Of a DNA stretch of 64,000 nucleotides, positions 1 to 11,121 are shown piece by piece. The DNA is taken from positions 1 through 64,000 of the forward strand of contig JAOTOM010001605.1 in the NCBI GenBank assembly GCA_034440615.1, given 5' to 3'. The notes beneath the pieces were generated by a model, which had not been told where the DNA came from, did no database searches, and saw only the letters and a program-made list of their open reading frames with translations. Source of the stretch: Ashinkailepas kermadecensis. Taxonomy: Eukaryota; Arthropoda; Thecostraca; Neolepadidae. Position 1 is the stretch's first letter. Every line of letters begins with the position of its first letter. The translations under genes were made by a program, and so were the position numbers.

Positions 1-40
1 CACTGTCAGTCGACGTGCCCTAAAACACAAATCCACCACC
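1..40 (+). mobile_element. Possible tail of a SINE cut by the window edge
   Basis: The first 40 bases (tcagtcgacgtgccctaaaa and on) resemble the last part of the SINE copies at 1.0, 6.1 and 54.1 kb, which read ggtcgacgtgtcgtaaaacc. Only the tail is visible and it is diverged, so this is a weak call. Confidence 0.35.
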
Positions 41-1004
41 ACCACCACCACACTCGTACCGTCGCAAAAGTACTTATGGACCAAATTTTCCGTTGTCACT
101 TTCGATTTGGCACCATTATTTCGTGTTTGACGGCACAGTTCGAACATACAATTGTCGACGGGCTGAGACCCGTCTGAAGTTATGACGCATTTCAGCCAGT
201 GCATGCCAGCCAGAAATTAACTACAAAGGTGGCGAGGTGTCATGACATGCAGACCTAGATGCTACTCAAATGAATGAACAGAAACAGGTCGGTGGTAATG
301 CGGCAACAGTGAATGTCGAAGTCCTGACTCAATCTTGCCGCTCTCCTCGCTACTGGACATCAGTCCTCAACAGTGTATCAACAATAGACTGTTCCTGGAT
401 TTTTGACATTCAGAAAATTATGCTCTCCAGGATATTATACTCTCATTTCTCTCATTTAGAGGTTGAATGTTGCTGTTTTGCAATGACTGCTTTGACCCGA
501 TGCTCAAGATGTATCGGAAATTTTAGGCTGAGATTGTGATATCACTGGTTTGAAGAAATACATCCTCGCAAAATTTTTCGCGAAATTGCACAAAGTCTAC
601 AGTCATGTGATGAGACCATTTGGAAAACCCAGGGGAAAAACGGTCGGTACGCTTATCGAAAAGCCAAGCCACTAAGATCGGAGTTTCAGCGTGCTGTCAC
701 GACACCACGATGCCACCTGGTGATTATGCAGAACTCTTACTTCCCTTTAAATCGTGCTTCCGGATCGTCAAGCTCATCAACCCAGGTTAACTGTGCCATC
801 CGTGGACAGACGACCAAAGCAAATACAAGACCGGTCCATGCACAGGATAGGCATCCTACCTACCCAAGTACATCCAGGAGGTCGACCAAGCACGAGGTGG
901 ATCCAGTCGACCGAAGGAATGTGATAAGACAAAGAACGTGGACAACACCACACCAGTGTGTTGGCAGTCGCTGAGGGAAGCCAGCGCGACAGCACGTGCA
1001 CACA
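41..1004. other. Non-coding sequence, nothing recognised
   Basis: No exon with splice signals, no RNA gene and no repeat is recognised here. Short open frames lack any familiar motif. It may be an intron of the URI-like gene, whose 5' part lies outside the window. Confidence 0.4.
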
Positions 1005-1019
1005 CTGCCCGTACATGGG

Positions 1020-1180
1020 GACGAGTGGTCTAGGGGTAAGATGCTCGTCTCACAATCGAAAGGTTGTGGGTTCGTGTCTCACCTGTCGCTACTCTTCGCC
1101 CGCGACCAATCGGCGTGAGAGATTGGCGACGCTACATGACTCAACGGTCGACGTGTCGTAAAACCAATAACCAACCAACC
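1020..1180 (+). mobile_element. tRNA-derived SINE, copy 1
   Basis: About 160 bp that recurs at 6.1 and 54.1 kb. The head looks like a tRNA. It has an A-box match TGGTCTAGGGG, an anticodon loop CTCACAA (CAC, valine type) with a decayed stem, and a B-box region around GGTTCGTGTC. A unrelated body follows and the end is CCAATAACCAACC. The copy is flanked by a perfect 15-bp target-site duplication, ctgcccgtacatggg, at 1005-1019 and 1181-1195, the mark of LINE-driven insertion. Similarity between copies suggests recent activity. Confidence 0.88.
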
Positions 1181-1195
1181 CTGCCCGTACATGGG

Positions 1196-1959
1196 TAGTA
1201 ATGCGGCACCTGAAGAGGCGACCACGGATAATATCGCGTCTGATTCTGTGAAGCCGCGTCAGGCTGAGTAACCCGCCGGGGACGACTTTCCTCCTGGCAA
1301 TTTGTCCGAACGATATTTAATTAACACCGCCATCTAGCAGATATTGGGGGTGATATTCCTCTGCCACGATTGGCAACGTGTATGCCAAGTTCAGTTCAGG
1401 ATCCATTGAGATCTGAACCTCATGGAAAGCGGACGTCCATGCATCAAGTGATGATCGCCCACCGGATAAAATTGAGATTCTGATTGTGCACATGCTGAAC
1501 TGTTCGCGGGTAATATAGCTAATGCAAGGTTCTCCGGACCTTCTGTGGCGAGCTGAAGGATTATATATAGTGGATTGCTACCGGGCTAATGAGTCGTGTG
1601 TGCGGACGGTCCAGCACCGTCTTCGCCACACAATTATTTGGAAACAAAGATTTTAATCCATGATTGCACACAAAAAAATGATCGATGATCGTCCAAATCA
1701 TCTTCATCAGTGTGAAATTATAGATTCAAAAGTGGACCAATTTGTGTTCGCTTGTTTGTTTGTTTGTTTGTGGGGGGGGGGTCACGACGCACTTTATGCA
1801 CATTCACGGCTAATGGCGCCGCCCACGCAAAGTCGTTGAGCAATAGTCGCTGATAAGTATGATACCGTCCATTTCTAGTGGATCAGGTGTGTTTGTTTAT
1901 CTCATTAAAGTATGCCGTAATTGGTAATATTCGTAGTGGCCACGCTGTTCTTACTGGTG
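1196..1959. other. Non-coding sequence with a poly-G run
   Basis: No gene recognised. A (TTTG)n stretch runs into ten G at 1772-1781. The rest is plain mixed-composition DNA, probably intronic to the URI-like gene. Confidence 0.4.
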
Positions 1960-2506
1960 ATGTGCCCCTTGCATAGCAGTTACTGGCGATGTGGTGCCCC
2001 TTGCAAAGCAGTTACTGGTGATGTGGTGCCCGTTACAGAGCAGCTACTGGTGATGTGCCCGTTGCAGAGCAGTTACTGGTGATGTGCCCGTTACAGAACA
2101 GTTACTGGTGACGTGGTGCCCGTTGCAGAGCAGTTACTGGTGACGTGGTGCCCGTTGCAGAGCAGTTACTGGTGACGTGGTGCCCGTTGCAGAGCAGTTA
2201 CTGGTGATGTGCCCGTTACAGAGCAGTTACTGGTGATGTGGTGCCCATTACAGAGCAGTTACTGGTGGCGTGGTGCCCGTTGCAGAGCAGTTACTGGTGA
2301 TGTGCCCGTTACAGAGCAGTTACTGGTGATGTGGTGCCCATTACAGAGCAGTTACTGGTGATGTGGTGCCCATTACAGAGCAGTTCCTGGTGATGTGGTG
2401 CCCATTGCAGAGCAGTTACTGGTGATGTGGTGCCCATTACAGAGCAGTTCCTGGTGATGTGGTGCCCATTGCAGAGCAGTTACTGGTGATGTGGTGCCCG
2501 TTTCAG
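1960..2506. repeat. Minisatellite, 32/29-bp units, abutting URI exon
   Basis: About 17 units built on gcagagcagttactggtgat plus gtggtgcccgtt; a shorter form drops three bases. Each unit holds an acceptor-like TTGCAGAGCAG or TTACAGAGCAG. The last unit runs straight into the URI exon, whose acceptor region reads cccgtttcagagcag, so the real 3' splice site is itself the final repeat unit. Confidence 0.9.
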
Positions 2507-2642
2507 AGCAGCACAGAAGGCGTGTGGCCGAACACAAACGGCAAGAGGCGAAGCTGCGCGAGCAGACCATGGACCACGCGGATGTGATGGCAAAACTGGA
2601 CGCCCACGAGCGGCTCGAGCTGCAGCGAGATGAAATGGACAG
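2507..2642 (+). CDS. URI1-like exon (internal, helical charged segment)
   Basis: Open frame ending GAC AG, then donor gtgtgtgt at 2643 (phase 2). It encodes a Lys/Arg/Glu-rich helix with AKLDAHERLELQRDEMDR, comparable to the WARLEELERQEELL segment of URI1. The acceptor is tttcag (exon from 2507) or agcag (exon from 2512); both sit in the last unit of the upstream minisatellite. The earlier exon is not in view, so the entry phase cannot be tested. Confidence 0.6.
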
Positions 2643-5600
2643 GTGTGTGTGATGTCCGGCCGGGACGGCAGCGAGATGGAATGGACAGCTGTCCGAGTGA
2701 CTGGTCCGAACAGGAGCAGTGCGACTGGGGGTCGGCTAGGTCCGGCGACGGTTCCGAATCAGATCACCCAGCGGCGTCCGGTGTTGCGCTGCTGGAGGCG
2801 AGCCGACGGCACCGCTGGGGATGAGCCAGGTGTGGGCGGTCGGCGCTGGTGGCGTCAGCGGCGTCTGCGGACGGACGCCGTTCGGCGCTGTCGAGTGTTC
2901 CTTGAACCGCGAGCTGTCCCAGCGTCATCTGAGCATGGACTTGACGAGAGCTGTCCCCGACTGGCTTAGAGCTGTCCCAGACTGGCTTAGAGCTGTCCCA
3001 GACTGGCTTAGAGCTGTCCCAGACTGGCTTAGAGCCGTCCCCGACTGGCTTAGAGCTGTCCCAGACTGGCTTAGAGCTGTCCCAGACTGGCTTAGAGCTG
3101 TCCCAGACTGGCTTAGAGCCGTCCCCGACTGGCTTAGAGCTGTCCCAGACTGGCTTAGAGCTGTCCCAGACTGGCTTAGAGCTGTCCCAGACTGGCTTAG
3201 AGCTGTCCCAGACTGGCTTAGAGCTGTCTCCGACTGGCTTAGAGCTGTCCCAGACTGGCTTTGAGCTGATTCAGACTGGCTTAGAGCTGTTTCAGACTGG
3301 CTTAGAGCTGTTCCAGACTGGCTTAGAGCTGTTCCAGACTGGCTTTGAGCTGATTCAGACTGGCTTTGAGCTGATTCAGACTGGCTTAGAGCTGTCCCAG
3401 ACTGGCTTAGAGCTGTCCCCGACTGGCTTAGAGCTGTCCCCGACTGGCTGAGAGCTGTCTCCGACTGGCTTAGAGCTGTCCCAGACTGGCTTTTAGCTGA
3501 TTCAGACTGGCTTAGAGCTGTTTCAGACTGGCTTAGAGCTGTTCCAGACTGGCTTTGAGCTGATTCAGACTGGCTTTGAGCTGATTCAGACTGGCTTAGA
3601 GCTGTCCCAGACTGGCTTAGAGCTGTCCCAGACTGGCTTAGAGCTGTTCCAGACTGGCTTTGAGCTGATTCAGACTGGCTTAGAGCTGTTTCAGACTGGC
3701 TTAGAGCTGTTCCAGACTGGCTTTTAGCTGATTCAGACTGGTGAGTATTGGTCGGACTTCGATTGGTGGCATTTTCCGACGAGCCGGTCCGACGAGATAT
3801 TTCCTGGCATGCAGGTACCTGTTGTAGCAGCATTGCACCTGCATTATACCAGTAATTGCCTGTACCATGTGCATGGAATAACACAGTGAGTGGATACAGG
3901 GACTGTGGCACACAGCCTCAGTGACTGGGGCACAGTGTCATCAGTGCCCCAGTCACTGGTGACACTGAAAATTGGCCACCCAATGCAGTGCGGTCCTCTC
4001 AATTCCCCGTATCTGCCTGCTTTGTCTCAGCTACTGGTTCTCTCGCAGGCTCTCCGACGACGAGGCGAACTCGGACACCGACTCGGACGGCGGCTCCTCG
4101 GATGGCAGCTCCTCGGATGGCTCGGTGATCATCCGTCCGAGTCCCGAGCCGCCCGAGGACGACGCCGCGACGCCGCTCGACAGCGACGACAGCGACGAGC
4201 CGCCGCCGCCGCCGCCGCCGCCGGCCGTCGGCCTGCGTAAGCGCGTGTCGTTCTCTGGCCGCGGCGGCGCCACCGTGCACCGGTACGATGCCGACGCGCC
4301 GGCCACCAGCGGCGAGCCGGCCGCACTCGAGCCGCCGCCGCCGCCGCCGCCCGCCTCCATCCTCAAGCCGGGCGCCTCGGGGCCGCTGAGCGAGGCGGAC
4401 GACGGCCGGCCGCCGTGGCGGGCGGACGAGGATGGTGTCGGCGTCCGGCGGCGGGACGAGGATGGTGTCGGCGTCCAGCGGCGGGACGAGGATGGTGTCG
4501 GCGTCCAGCGGCGGGACGAGGACGGTGTCGGCGTCCAGCGGCGGGACGAGGATGGTGTCGGCGTCCGGCGGCGGGACGAGGATGCACTGCCGCCGGCCGA
4601 GACACCCACGTCGGAGCAGCTCGACCAGCCGCCGGTGAGGCGCCGCTTCCGGGGGCTGGGATTTTGCGACCTGCTTCCTTTGGCTTGATCTGGTGCCATT
4701 TCTGTCCCAGCCTGTCGTTTTCTCCAGTCGCTTTCATAACCCATAATTTCTACCTTTCGCAACGAGACTGTTCTGTTTCTAGCGCGTGTTGTGAAGGCCC
4801 GGAGTAGCTTACTTCTAGGTTCCTGATCGCCCTCACATGTGCCCCCCCGACTCTGTTTTAAAGCTCCTGCACGTTTCCCCATAAAACTTTGACGCCGACA
4901 GTAGTGGCGATAGGTGAAGCCTCAGGTGTGCATCTTCTCCTGCATGGCCTGCTGGCGCACCAACAAACTGCGAATGCTCATCCCTGGTGTTGTACGTAAA
5001 CGTGCGTATGGCGCAAATCCATGGTATTCTATCGGATACTTCCTTAACGCGTGATGCTGGTACACGATATTGGTAGAGGTTTTTGGAGTGTCTGGTTTCT
5101 TCGCTATTGTTTGTGTTGTCTCATTGTGTGACATGCTCTTCGGAGAAATTGTGTTGGGTAATTGTTCAGCCCCAGGTTCTTCCAACTCGTCTGTCCTGCC
5201 CGCCTAGTCATCCACATCGGAACAGTTCAAATGACCCCTGTTTACTGATAATGCTAATACTACTGACTCTACCTTGCGTGGTGACTCTATGGTGCGAGTT
5301 AAAGTGCAAACATTTGTGTGTTTGTTGCCCTTCTGAGCAGAAATTTTATGGATTCCTTGCGACGCTTCCCATAGCTCTACCATTATTTGGTTAGAACAAT
5401 TTACCATCCATCTGGAAATTTACATTGAAACACATCTGTACAAGGCATACAGTTCCATCTTGTTCATTTCACGTTCGCTAAAGGGCGCTAAATGGCTATG
5501 TAGTTGACGCGCCCATTAGCCAAATCAATTAAGAGGCAGTCACTCTGATCTGGTAACCTATAGTATGCCTCGATCAATAATTTCGTTCTATTCCTAAGCA

Positions 5601-7203
5601 TAACATCTGACCATGAAGATTATTTTACCTCATATACACACTACGAGTATCCTATACACTATGCACACTATATACACTCGTATCCTCTACAGCATGGCAT
5701 TTAATAGCTTGCCATGCAAACAAGAGTATTTCACCTGCCCTTGACTTGTTTTCATGAGCATGCATGCTGTGGCTAGTTAATTCAAATTCGTGCAATTTAT
5801 CCCCAAAATGCATTCATTAAGACATGCCTCAGTTATGCATACCAAAGCTATTTTTCAGGCAGCACACCAGCACGACATTTTATAATTATATTTCAGAAAC
5901 TTCTGGCATTTGTACAAAGACATGATAAGCTATGCTTTTGTTTCCCATTATTACAATCTACGTTATGCGTTTTCTCTCACCATGACCTGCCTAGTTTCCT
6001 TGCCTTGAACAGCTGTGCAATAACTCTTCAGGCCTACTACTTTGTAGTCTCTCTGCTAACTCTAGCCTTAGCCGGTGTCCTCGTATTCACGTTAAATTGG
6101 CACCACGACGACGCATGCATGGGGGACGAGTGGTCTAGGGGTAAGATGCTCGTCTCACAATCGAATGGTTGTGGCTTCGAGTCTCACCTGTCGCTACTCT
6201 TCGCCCGCGACCAATCGGCGTGAGAGATTGGCGACGCTACATGGCTCAACGGTCGACGTGTCGTAAAACCAATAACCAACTAACGACGCATGCATGATGT
6301 TGAGCACCTTAATTGTCTTGAATTATTAACGAATTATGGCAATACGTATATCTCCCAAGAGAGCATTATCAAAGTTCGCTAGACCTTGCTCTGTGAATTC
6401 AGTTTCCACCTGAAACTCACATTTATTTTATATTTGAAGGGTCGCACGATATAGGGCTACACATTAACATCTCAGTCATTCAAATCCGTCGCATGATTTC
6501 CGATATCATATAAATATTAGGGCAGTATGAGACATTATGGGGACATTATTTCGCCCACCAGCCAGTGGTGTTGCGCCAAATACCCCAGCCAGTGGCCGGC
6601 TAACACCGTTTATATGAAGCTAAGCGTATTCTAGCGAATACTTTCACTGAAGAATAACGGTTGTATTGTGGCTAGACAGGCTACTAATGCACTGTTTGCA
6701 CCACATGGTGCCGATGACAACATTTGACACCGCAAGTGTTATCCGGTGTGCCAGGCTGGAGAAATAGAAGTAGTTGTGGCACATGGCCTATTGTAGTGAC
6801 CTTCTGGATTAAAACTGCAGTCGAGTTTGCCCTTTGATGTGACGCAGTGACATCGAATCCGACACATTGGGCCAAATTCAGCTGAAAGTAATGACACCTT
6901 AAAGAAATGTGTCGGTATAATATGCACCTTTGTCCAATAGGCGTTGCTCGGCTGCCGGATGCGTTTGTGCACTTTAATGCCTTAACAATTTTCGCAGGCA
7001 TCCTGCACACTGTTGCTGACATGATGCGCAATTTCCATGCATTCTCTATGGCCCAGATATTCTCCCGCTTTGACGCCATTCCAATGCCACAGATATTCTC
7101 ATACAAGATCCAGGAGAGGGACGTCACCGACGTGCCCGCCGCCGTCGCCGAAGTCCCCAAACGTCCGCTGTCGCGCTTCCGGGCGTCGCGCAGCCAACTG
7201 TGA
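2507..7203 (+). CDS. URI1-like prefoldin-family scaffold, 3' part of gene
   Basis: Three exons (2507-2642, 4049-4634, 7093-7203) join in phase and give about 275 C-terminal residues. URI is a prefoldin-like scaffold that binds RPB5 and PP1-gamma and acts in RNA polymerase assembly and growth signalling. What is seen: a coiled-coil-like charged stretch ending MAKLDAHERLELQRDEMD, a very acidic Ser/Asp run, proline runs, RVSF (4242-4253), SILK (4356-4367), an acidic decapeptide repeat, and a C-terminus PLSRFRASRSQL. Known URI1 proteins have the same order: a Glu-rich helix, acidic run, KRV motif, SILK, and an end like SKFKAARLQ. The prefoldin domain itself is not in the window, so the 5' exons lie upstream. 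The identification rests on motif order and the C-terminus, not on a search. Confidence 0.68.
2946..3745. repeat. Minisatellite, 21-bp units (about 38 copies) in URI intron
   Basis: Tandem units of gagctgtcccagactggctt plus one base, drifting to gagctgattcag and gagctgtttcag variants. Because 21 is a multiple of three, long open frames run through it on both strands (heptapeptides RAVPDWL and SQSGTAL). It lies between the URI exons at 2.6 and 4.05 kb. Confidence 0.93.
4049..4634 (+). CDS. URI1-like exon with RVSF, SILK and acidic repeats
   Basis: The acceptor is tctctcgcag and one base completes the split codon (AG then G gives Arg), matching the phase 2 donor at 2643. The donor is gtgagg at 4635, phase 0. 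Order of content: RLSDDEANSDTDSDGGSSDG acidic run; [16 protein letters not shown]; a second proline run; ASILKPG; five decapeptide repeats of the RRDEDGVGVQ type; LDQPP. Third positions are almost all G or C. RVSF and SILK are both known PP1 docking types. Confidence 0.78.
4432..4585 (+). repeat. Coding minisatellite, 30 bp x 5, inside URI exon
   Basis: Five near-identical 30-bp units encode RRDEDGVGVQ-like decapeptides in frame, alternating CAG and CGG at the last codon. The unit length keeps the frame, so copy number can vary without breaking the protein. The opposite strand is also open but has no splice context. Confidence 0.9.
4635..6107. other. URI intron, unique part
   Basis: AT-richer sequence between the phase 0 donor at 4635 and the SINE at 6.12 kb. 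I find no exon in it. Short open frames lack motifs. Confidence 0.45.
6122..6282 (+). mobile_element. tRNA-derived SINE, copy 2, in URI intron
   Basis: Same element as at 1.0 kb: A-box TGGTCTAGGGG, then B-box GGCTTCGAGTCTC, tail CCAATAACCAACT. It is flanked by a perfect 14-bp duplication, acgacgcatgcatg, at 6108-6121 and 6283-6296. It lies in sense orientation in the intron between the URI exons at 4.05 and 7.09 kb. Confidence 0.9.
7093..7203 (+). CDS. URI1-like last coding exon
   Basis: The acceptor is ccaatgccacag and the entry phase is 0, matching the donor at 4635. Thirty-six codons then TGA at 7201. The peptide opens IFSYKIQERDVTDVP and ends KRPLSRFRASRSQL. URI1 proteins end with a similar FSGTVIEKE segment, prolines, then SKFKAARLQ, so this exon is the strongest evidence for the family. 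Confidence 0.75.
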   Translation: MFSYKIQERDVTDVPAAVAEVPKRPLSRFRASRSQL

Positions 7204-8164
7204 CGTCACCACGGCCACTCGGCTGGGTGTGACGTCACGGACCGGTGGCTCCGTCTAGTCGTACCGCCACCACACCGCGCCGCGGAATTGGTGACGCGTG
7301 TGCCGCTCTGTGGCGTCTCCGCGCCGAGGGAGACGTCGGTGCACTCGGAAGAGACGCCGTTCCGTCGCTTGCTGGCAAACGTGCCTTGCTCACAGTCAGC
7401 ACGTGCGCGCGCGCTCGCGGTGTGTGACGCTGGTGGACATATCAGCGAGGCTCGATGCCTGGGCTAGTCGATCTGCGAGAGCTGGTGCGGGTGAGACGCG
7501 TCGAGCCGTTTCCCAGTGCGACGCGCCGCCACAGCCGGTGCGGCTCTCCGAGTGTCGTGACCTGCGGTGGGCGGCGTTTTGCGTCGCCTGCCGCCGTCGG
7601 TGGTGCCCTGCCAGTGCGACAAGGACGCGCTGAGGCTCGGCCACGCGCCGCGCCGGTCTGTGTTCCGGCGCGCCCGCTGCTGACGCTGGTCGGCCGCGGC
7701 CGCTGCGCCCGCCGGCGACGCGGCGGTGCCGGCCACTCGCGCCACGGCTCAGCCGATTATTTTTGTACTTGCATTTATTACGGCGCGCTGTGCGGCCACA
7801 TGGTTGCCAGTCGGGACGTGTCGGGGAGACGTGCGCTGCCGCGGACCAGTGAGTGAGTCGGCAGGCGACACGTCGCTTGCTTGATACATGTACTGCAGTG
7901 TGGTGGTGGCGAGTCGATGGCTGCCGGCGGGGCGTGACGGCCGGCCTGTGGAACCGCCGGCCACAGGTAGCTCGCGGCTGCCTCACTGAGGCCCTGCGCA
8001 CGGCCGCCCCTCCGCAACAAACATGCCAAATGGTGGGCCGAGTTTATAGCGACTCGGCGTGCACGTACCCAGACAGTGGACGGAGCGGCGGAGATGTGAC
8101 CTCCCCCGGTCAGCGCTGGGTCAGAAAACAGGCCTACCTCTCGCGTGAACACAGGAAAGTAAAG
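7204..8164. other. CpG-rich sequence after URI stop
   Basis: GC- and CpG-rich DNA directly after the URI stop codon, with long open frames on both strands that carry no recognisable domain; these are expected from composition. It may be 3' UTR. An AATAAA occurs at about 8270, just after the (TA)n tract. Confidence 0.4.
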
Positions 8165-8198
8165 ATGACGAATATATGTATATGTATGTACGTATGTA

Positions 8199-8204
<6 letters not shown>

Positions 8205-8267
<63 letters not shown>
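8205..8267. repeat. (TA)n microsatellite
   Basis: More than 60 bases of alternating TA following a TATG-rich run, ending ttaaataaataggtt. Confidence 0.97.
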
Positions 8268-8271
<4 letters not shown>

Positions 8272-8279
8272 TAAATAGG

Positions 8280-9284
8280 TTAAATACTGTCAGAAAAGTA
8301 AGCTCAAAAACAAAACAATTCAGATAAATCAAGAAGTAGTTTCCGGCCGACTTGACAGAAGACCGAGGAACCGCTCACGCGAGCCACGTCTACGCGAACA
8401 GACTTCATGCGGCGGCACATTTGCGTGACCTCACTGCATTCGCAATGACGGTCACCACAGCCGTGCCTCACTGGCGGCTCCGATAACGGTTCGACCGAGC
8501 GATACAAACCTAACCTCAGTTAACCGTCTGGCGCAGCCAGAATTTTCCTAAGGGTGACAAAAAAATGTGATGAATAGAGAAAGCTTCCGGTGCGTGCCGA
8601 AAATTTAGGATTGTGCGAGATGTAAATCTGTAAAAAAAAATCGTTTGATCTAGTATATTTTTGGGTGCTGAGGGAGGGGAGCCCCCCCCCCCCATTGGCT
8701 GAGCCTCTGTTAGCCGTCATCCTTGCAGTTGTGAAATGTTTAGTCATGCCAGGCCACGGACCAGATGACTGAAATTAATCAGCCAGGTTGAGGTCTGACT
8801 GGATGTACCCACTCCCCACATCCCCAACTCAACTTTGGGTAATCTAAACATTATTCCTACGGTATTGCACGAAGAAAGCAGAATATCTTCTCCGTGTTTG
8901 GCTCTTGCGTCTTTCGGAGTGTGACGTCAGTAAATTTTACATCGAATGCACTTAATTGGGGTCTTGGTCGAACATCATTGACTGGGGGAACCGCCTCCAT
9001 CCTGCCCGTGTCGGCGGGAAATGAATTAATGGAGAGGATTCAAGCGGCGATCGATGGCCCTGTACAATGCGCGTCTGGAGTCATGCACATTTCGAACGTG
9101 GTCATCATCGGTGACAGACGTCGAAGTAAAAAAGAGGAATTTTCGAGTCTCACCCTCCAATCAATTTACATCTGCACCAAATCGGCATATTATCCCACTG
9201 AGACGAACATCAATAGCTACGGATTGTACGGGTATCTTGGGTACATCTCACGACACCCTTTGGCGTCGTGATCAGGTCAGGTAC
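8280..9284. other. Intergenic, nothing recognised
   Basis: Sequence between the convergent URI and cyclin E genes. A poly-C run of about 12 bases lies near 8682. No exon or RNA gene recognised. Confidence 0.4.
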
Positions 9285-9340
9285 GTTAGTTATTGTAGTT
9301 TGTGGTCGCACCAACTGCATAGGTCATATAGCGCCCATAT
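9285..9340 (-). mobile_element. Short retroposed element, copy a
   Basis: Plus-strand text gttagttattgtagtttg, then a core like gcataggtcatatagcgccc, shared with the copies at 16.7, 30.8, 32.1 and 49.9 kb. Read on the minus strand it ends in AATAACTAAC. No clear target-site duplication is visible here. Confidence 0.6.
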
Positions 9341-10532
9341 AAGGTGAAGTAAGAAATTTAACATTTTGCCAAGGCACATCCAGCGAATATACTCTAAACC
9401 CAATGCTGAAGTCGCGCATGGTAATAATATATTGATAGGTAGAAATATGTGTCATATCCACCTTTGATATTTATCCTGACGAACCCGATCCATAACACCA
9501 ATGACTAGCCTTTAGTATTTGGACTCAATGCTTCATTCCATAAAGCACAATATTCAGGCGCAGTTGTGACCTTTGCACATTACTTGAACTAGCACCTTTT
9601 TATCCGCGATCGCCTGTGAAAAGTCGCACCGCGCATGCTCCTACGTTTGACTTCTCCGCCATGTGGGAATACTCATTTGCATTTGCGGCGGGCGATATTT
9701 AAATAGTTGGACATAACGCTTGCTACCGAAAGTTTCAATTGAAATCTGAAGACCTACCACATGGAATGAGGTCACTAATCTACATTGGCGTATATTGGCC
9801 TCGTGCCACTAACCCAGGGCATACAAGCATGCTGCAACTCAAACCTGCTAACCGAAGCGAGCATATCAATTCTGCCAAACCGGAAAGCATCACGTCTTCT
9901 TGACGACACCACAACCAGAGACCCGGAACCTCTGATAATTGCTTTATACGATGCGGAAATGATGACTGGAGGGGATCTGAACGCTTAAAATAATAGCTTG
10001 AAATGAAATACTAACTCATTCAACAGGTGAACAATTGTTTTAGACGTCTTGGATAAGACTTGGTACAGCGCTTAGTGTGTAAATACGGTACCGGGTTTAC
10101 ACACAACGCTTAAAATGTTTGGTGGGATTGCGTTGGGCTGTGGTAACTTCCCCCCCAACTCCTTGCGGAGCGACGGTCCGGCGATGTGACGTTCTGGGAC
10201 GAACCAGTGTGTAGATCGCCAAACTAAGGTATCCACTTCATCTTCGTCGCATACTTAATGGAATTCGAACCCTCAAAAACGTCGCTGCAATACAATGCAA
10301 CTTTATTGATCAAAATACGAACACTGGTCTCACAATCGCATGGTACAGATCTTCAGCAATCGATTACCGTAAAATTTACGCCCGTCGCGCCGTCGTCATG
10401 GCGACAACTAGCTCAAATGCCTCTCGGTTTTCGTTGTACACTGTGAAGGATAAAACGACCCTTTCAGGTGCGCGATCAATCCGGTACACGGTCACACTCG
10501 TTCCTCGGGAACACGTGAGACTAACGCGCGGG
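9341..10532. other. Intergenic, nothing recognised
   Basis: No conserved coding signal, RNA gene or repeat family recognised. Confidence 0.4.
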
Positions 10533-10726
10533 TACCGCAGTTGATCAGCACGCGCGCGTCTCCCGCTGACCTGACTCGCACGTACGGCAGTCGATCGGCG
10601 CGCGTCTCCCGCTGACCTGACTCGCACGCACGGCAGTCGATCGGCACGAGTCTCCCGCTGACCTGACTCGCGCGTACGGCAGTTGATCAGCGCGCGTCTC
10701 CCGCTGACCTGACTCGCACGTGCGAG
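10533..10726. repeat. Minisatellite, 46-bp units (about 4)
   Basis: Units contain cgcgcgtctcccgctgacct then gactcgcacgtacggcagtc and gatcgg. It lies at the edge of a CpG-rich block reaching to about 11.05 kb. Open frames over it have no family match. Confidence 0.88.
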
Positions 10727-11074
10727 CGCACACACCGCACGCGGTGACAAGTCGGGAGCGCGCTGCGCGGCCCCACATGCAGGCCGCGCCGCCGCATATG
10801 GCGCGAGCGCGAGCGCGACGGCAGGTGGCGGGGAGCCGCCCCGGCCGCCCGCCTGCCGCACACACAGGGTACCCGCCACCGCCAACCCCGGCAACCGGGT
10901 CGGCCGTGGTGCGATCGAGCGACAATAAAAATAAAACAACGTGGGATGGTGTCGGGTCGTCGCCGCCCCTCCCCCCCACTGAAGGGAAGGCAGGGGTCTT
11001 CCTTTCAGACACGGGATCGGCAGTCCGACACCGGCCACAATCACAAGGGCCTCAGGGCCAGTACAGCACACTGA

Positions 11075-11087
11075 CGTACACACATAC

Positions 11088-11121
<34 letters not shown>
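11075..11121. repeat. CA/CATA microsatellite
   Basis: A run of cacacatacatacatacaca type, about 47 bases, ending a CpG-rich block (10.74-11.05 kb) in which no gene is recognised. Confidence 0.9.

Noticed and set aside
2925..3911. Long minus-strand open frame (328 codons) of SQSGTAL heptapeptides
   Set aside because: It is a by-product of the 21-bp minisatellite, whose length is a multiple of three; both strands are open and the stretch lies in a URI intron.
4031..4882. Minus-strand open frame of 283 codons over the URI exon
   Set aside because: It is the antisense shadow of a GC-rich coding exon with proline and acidic repeats.
7396..8001. GC-rich open frames on both strands after the URI stop
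   Set aside because: Arg- and Ala-rich composition typical of chance frames in CpG-rich DNA; no domain, no splice partners.
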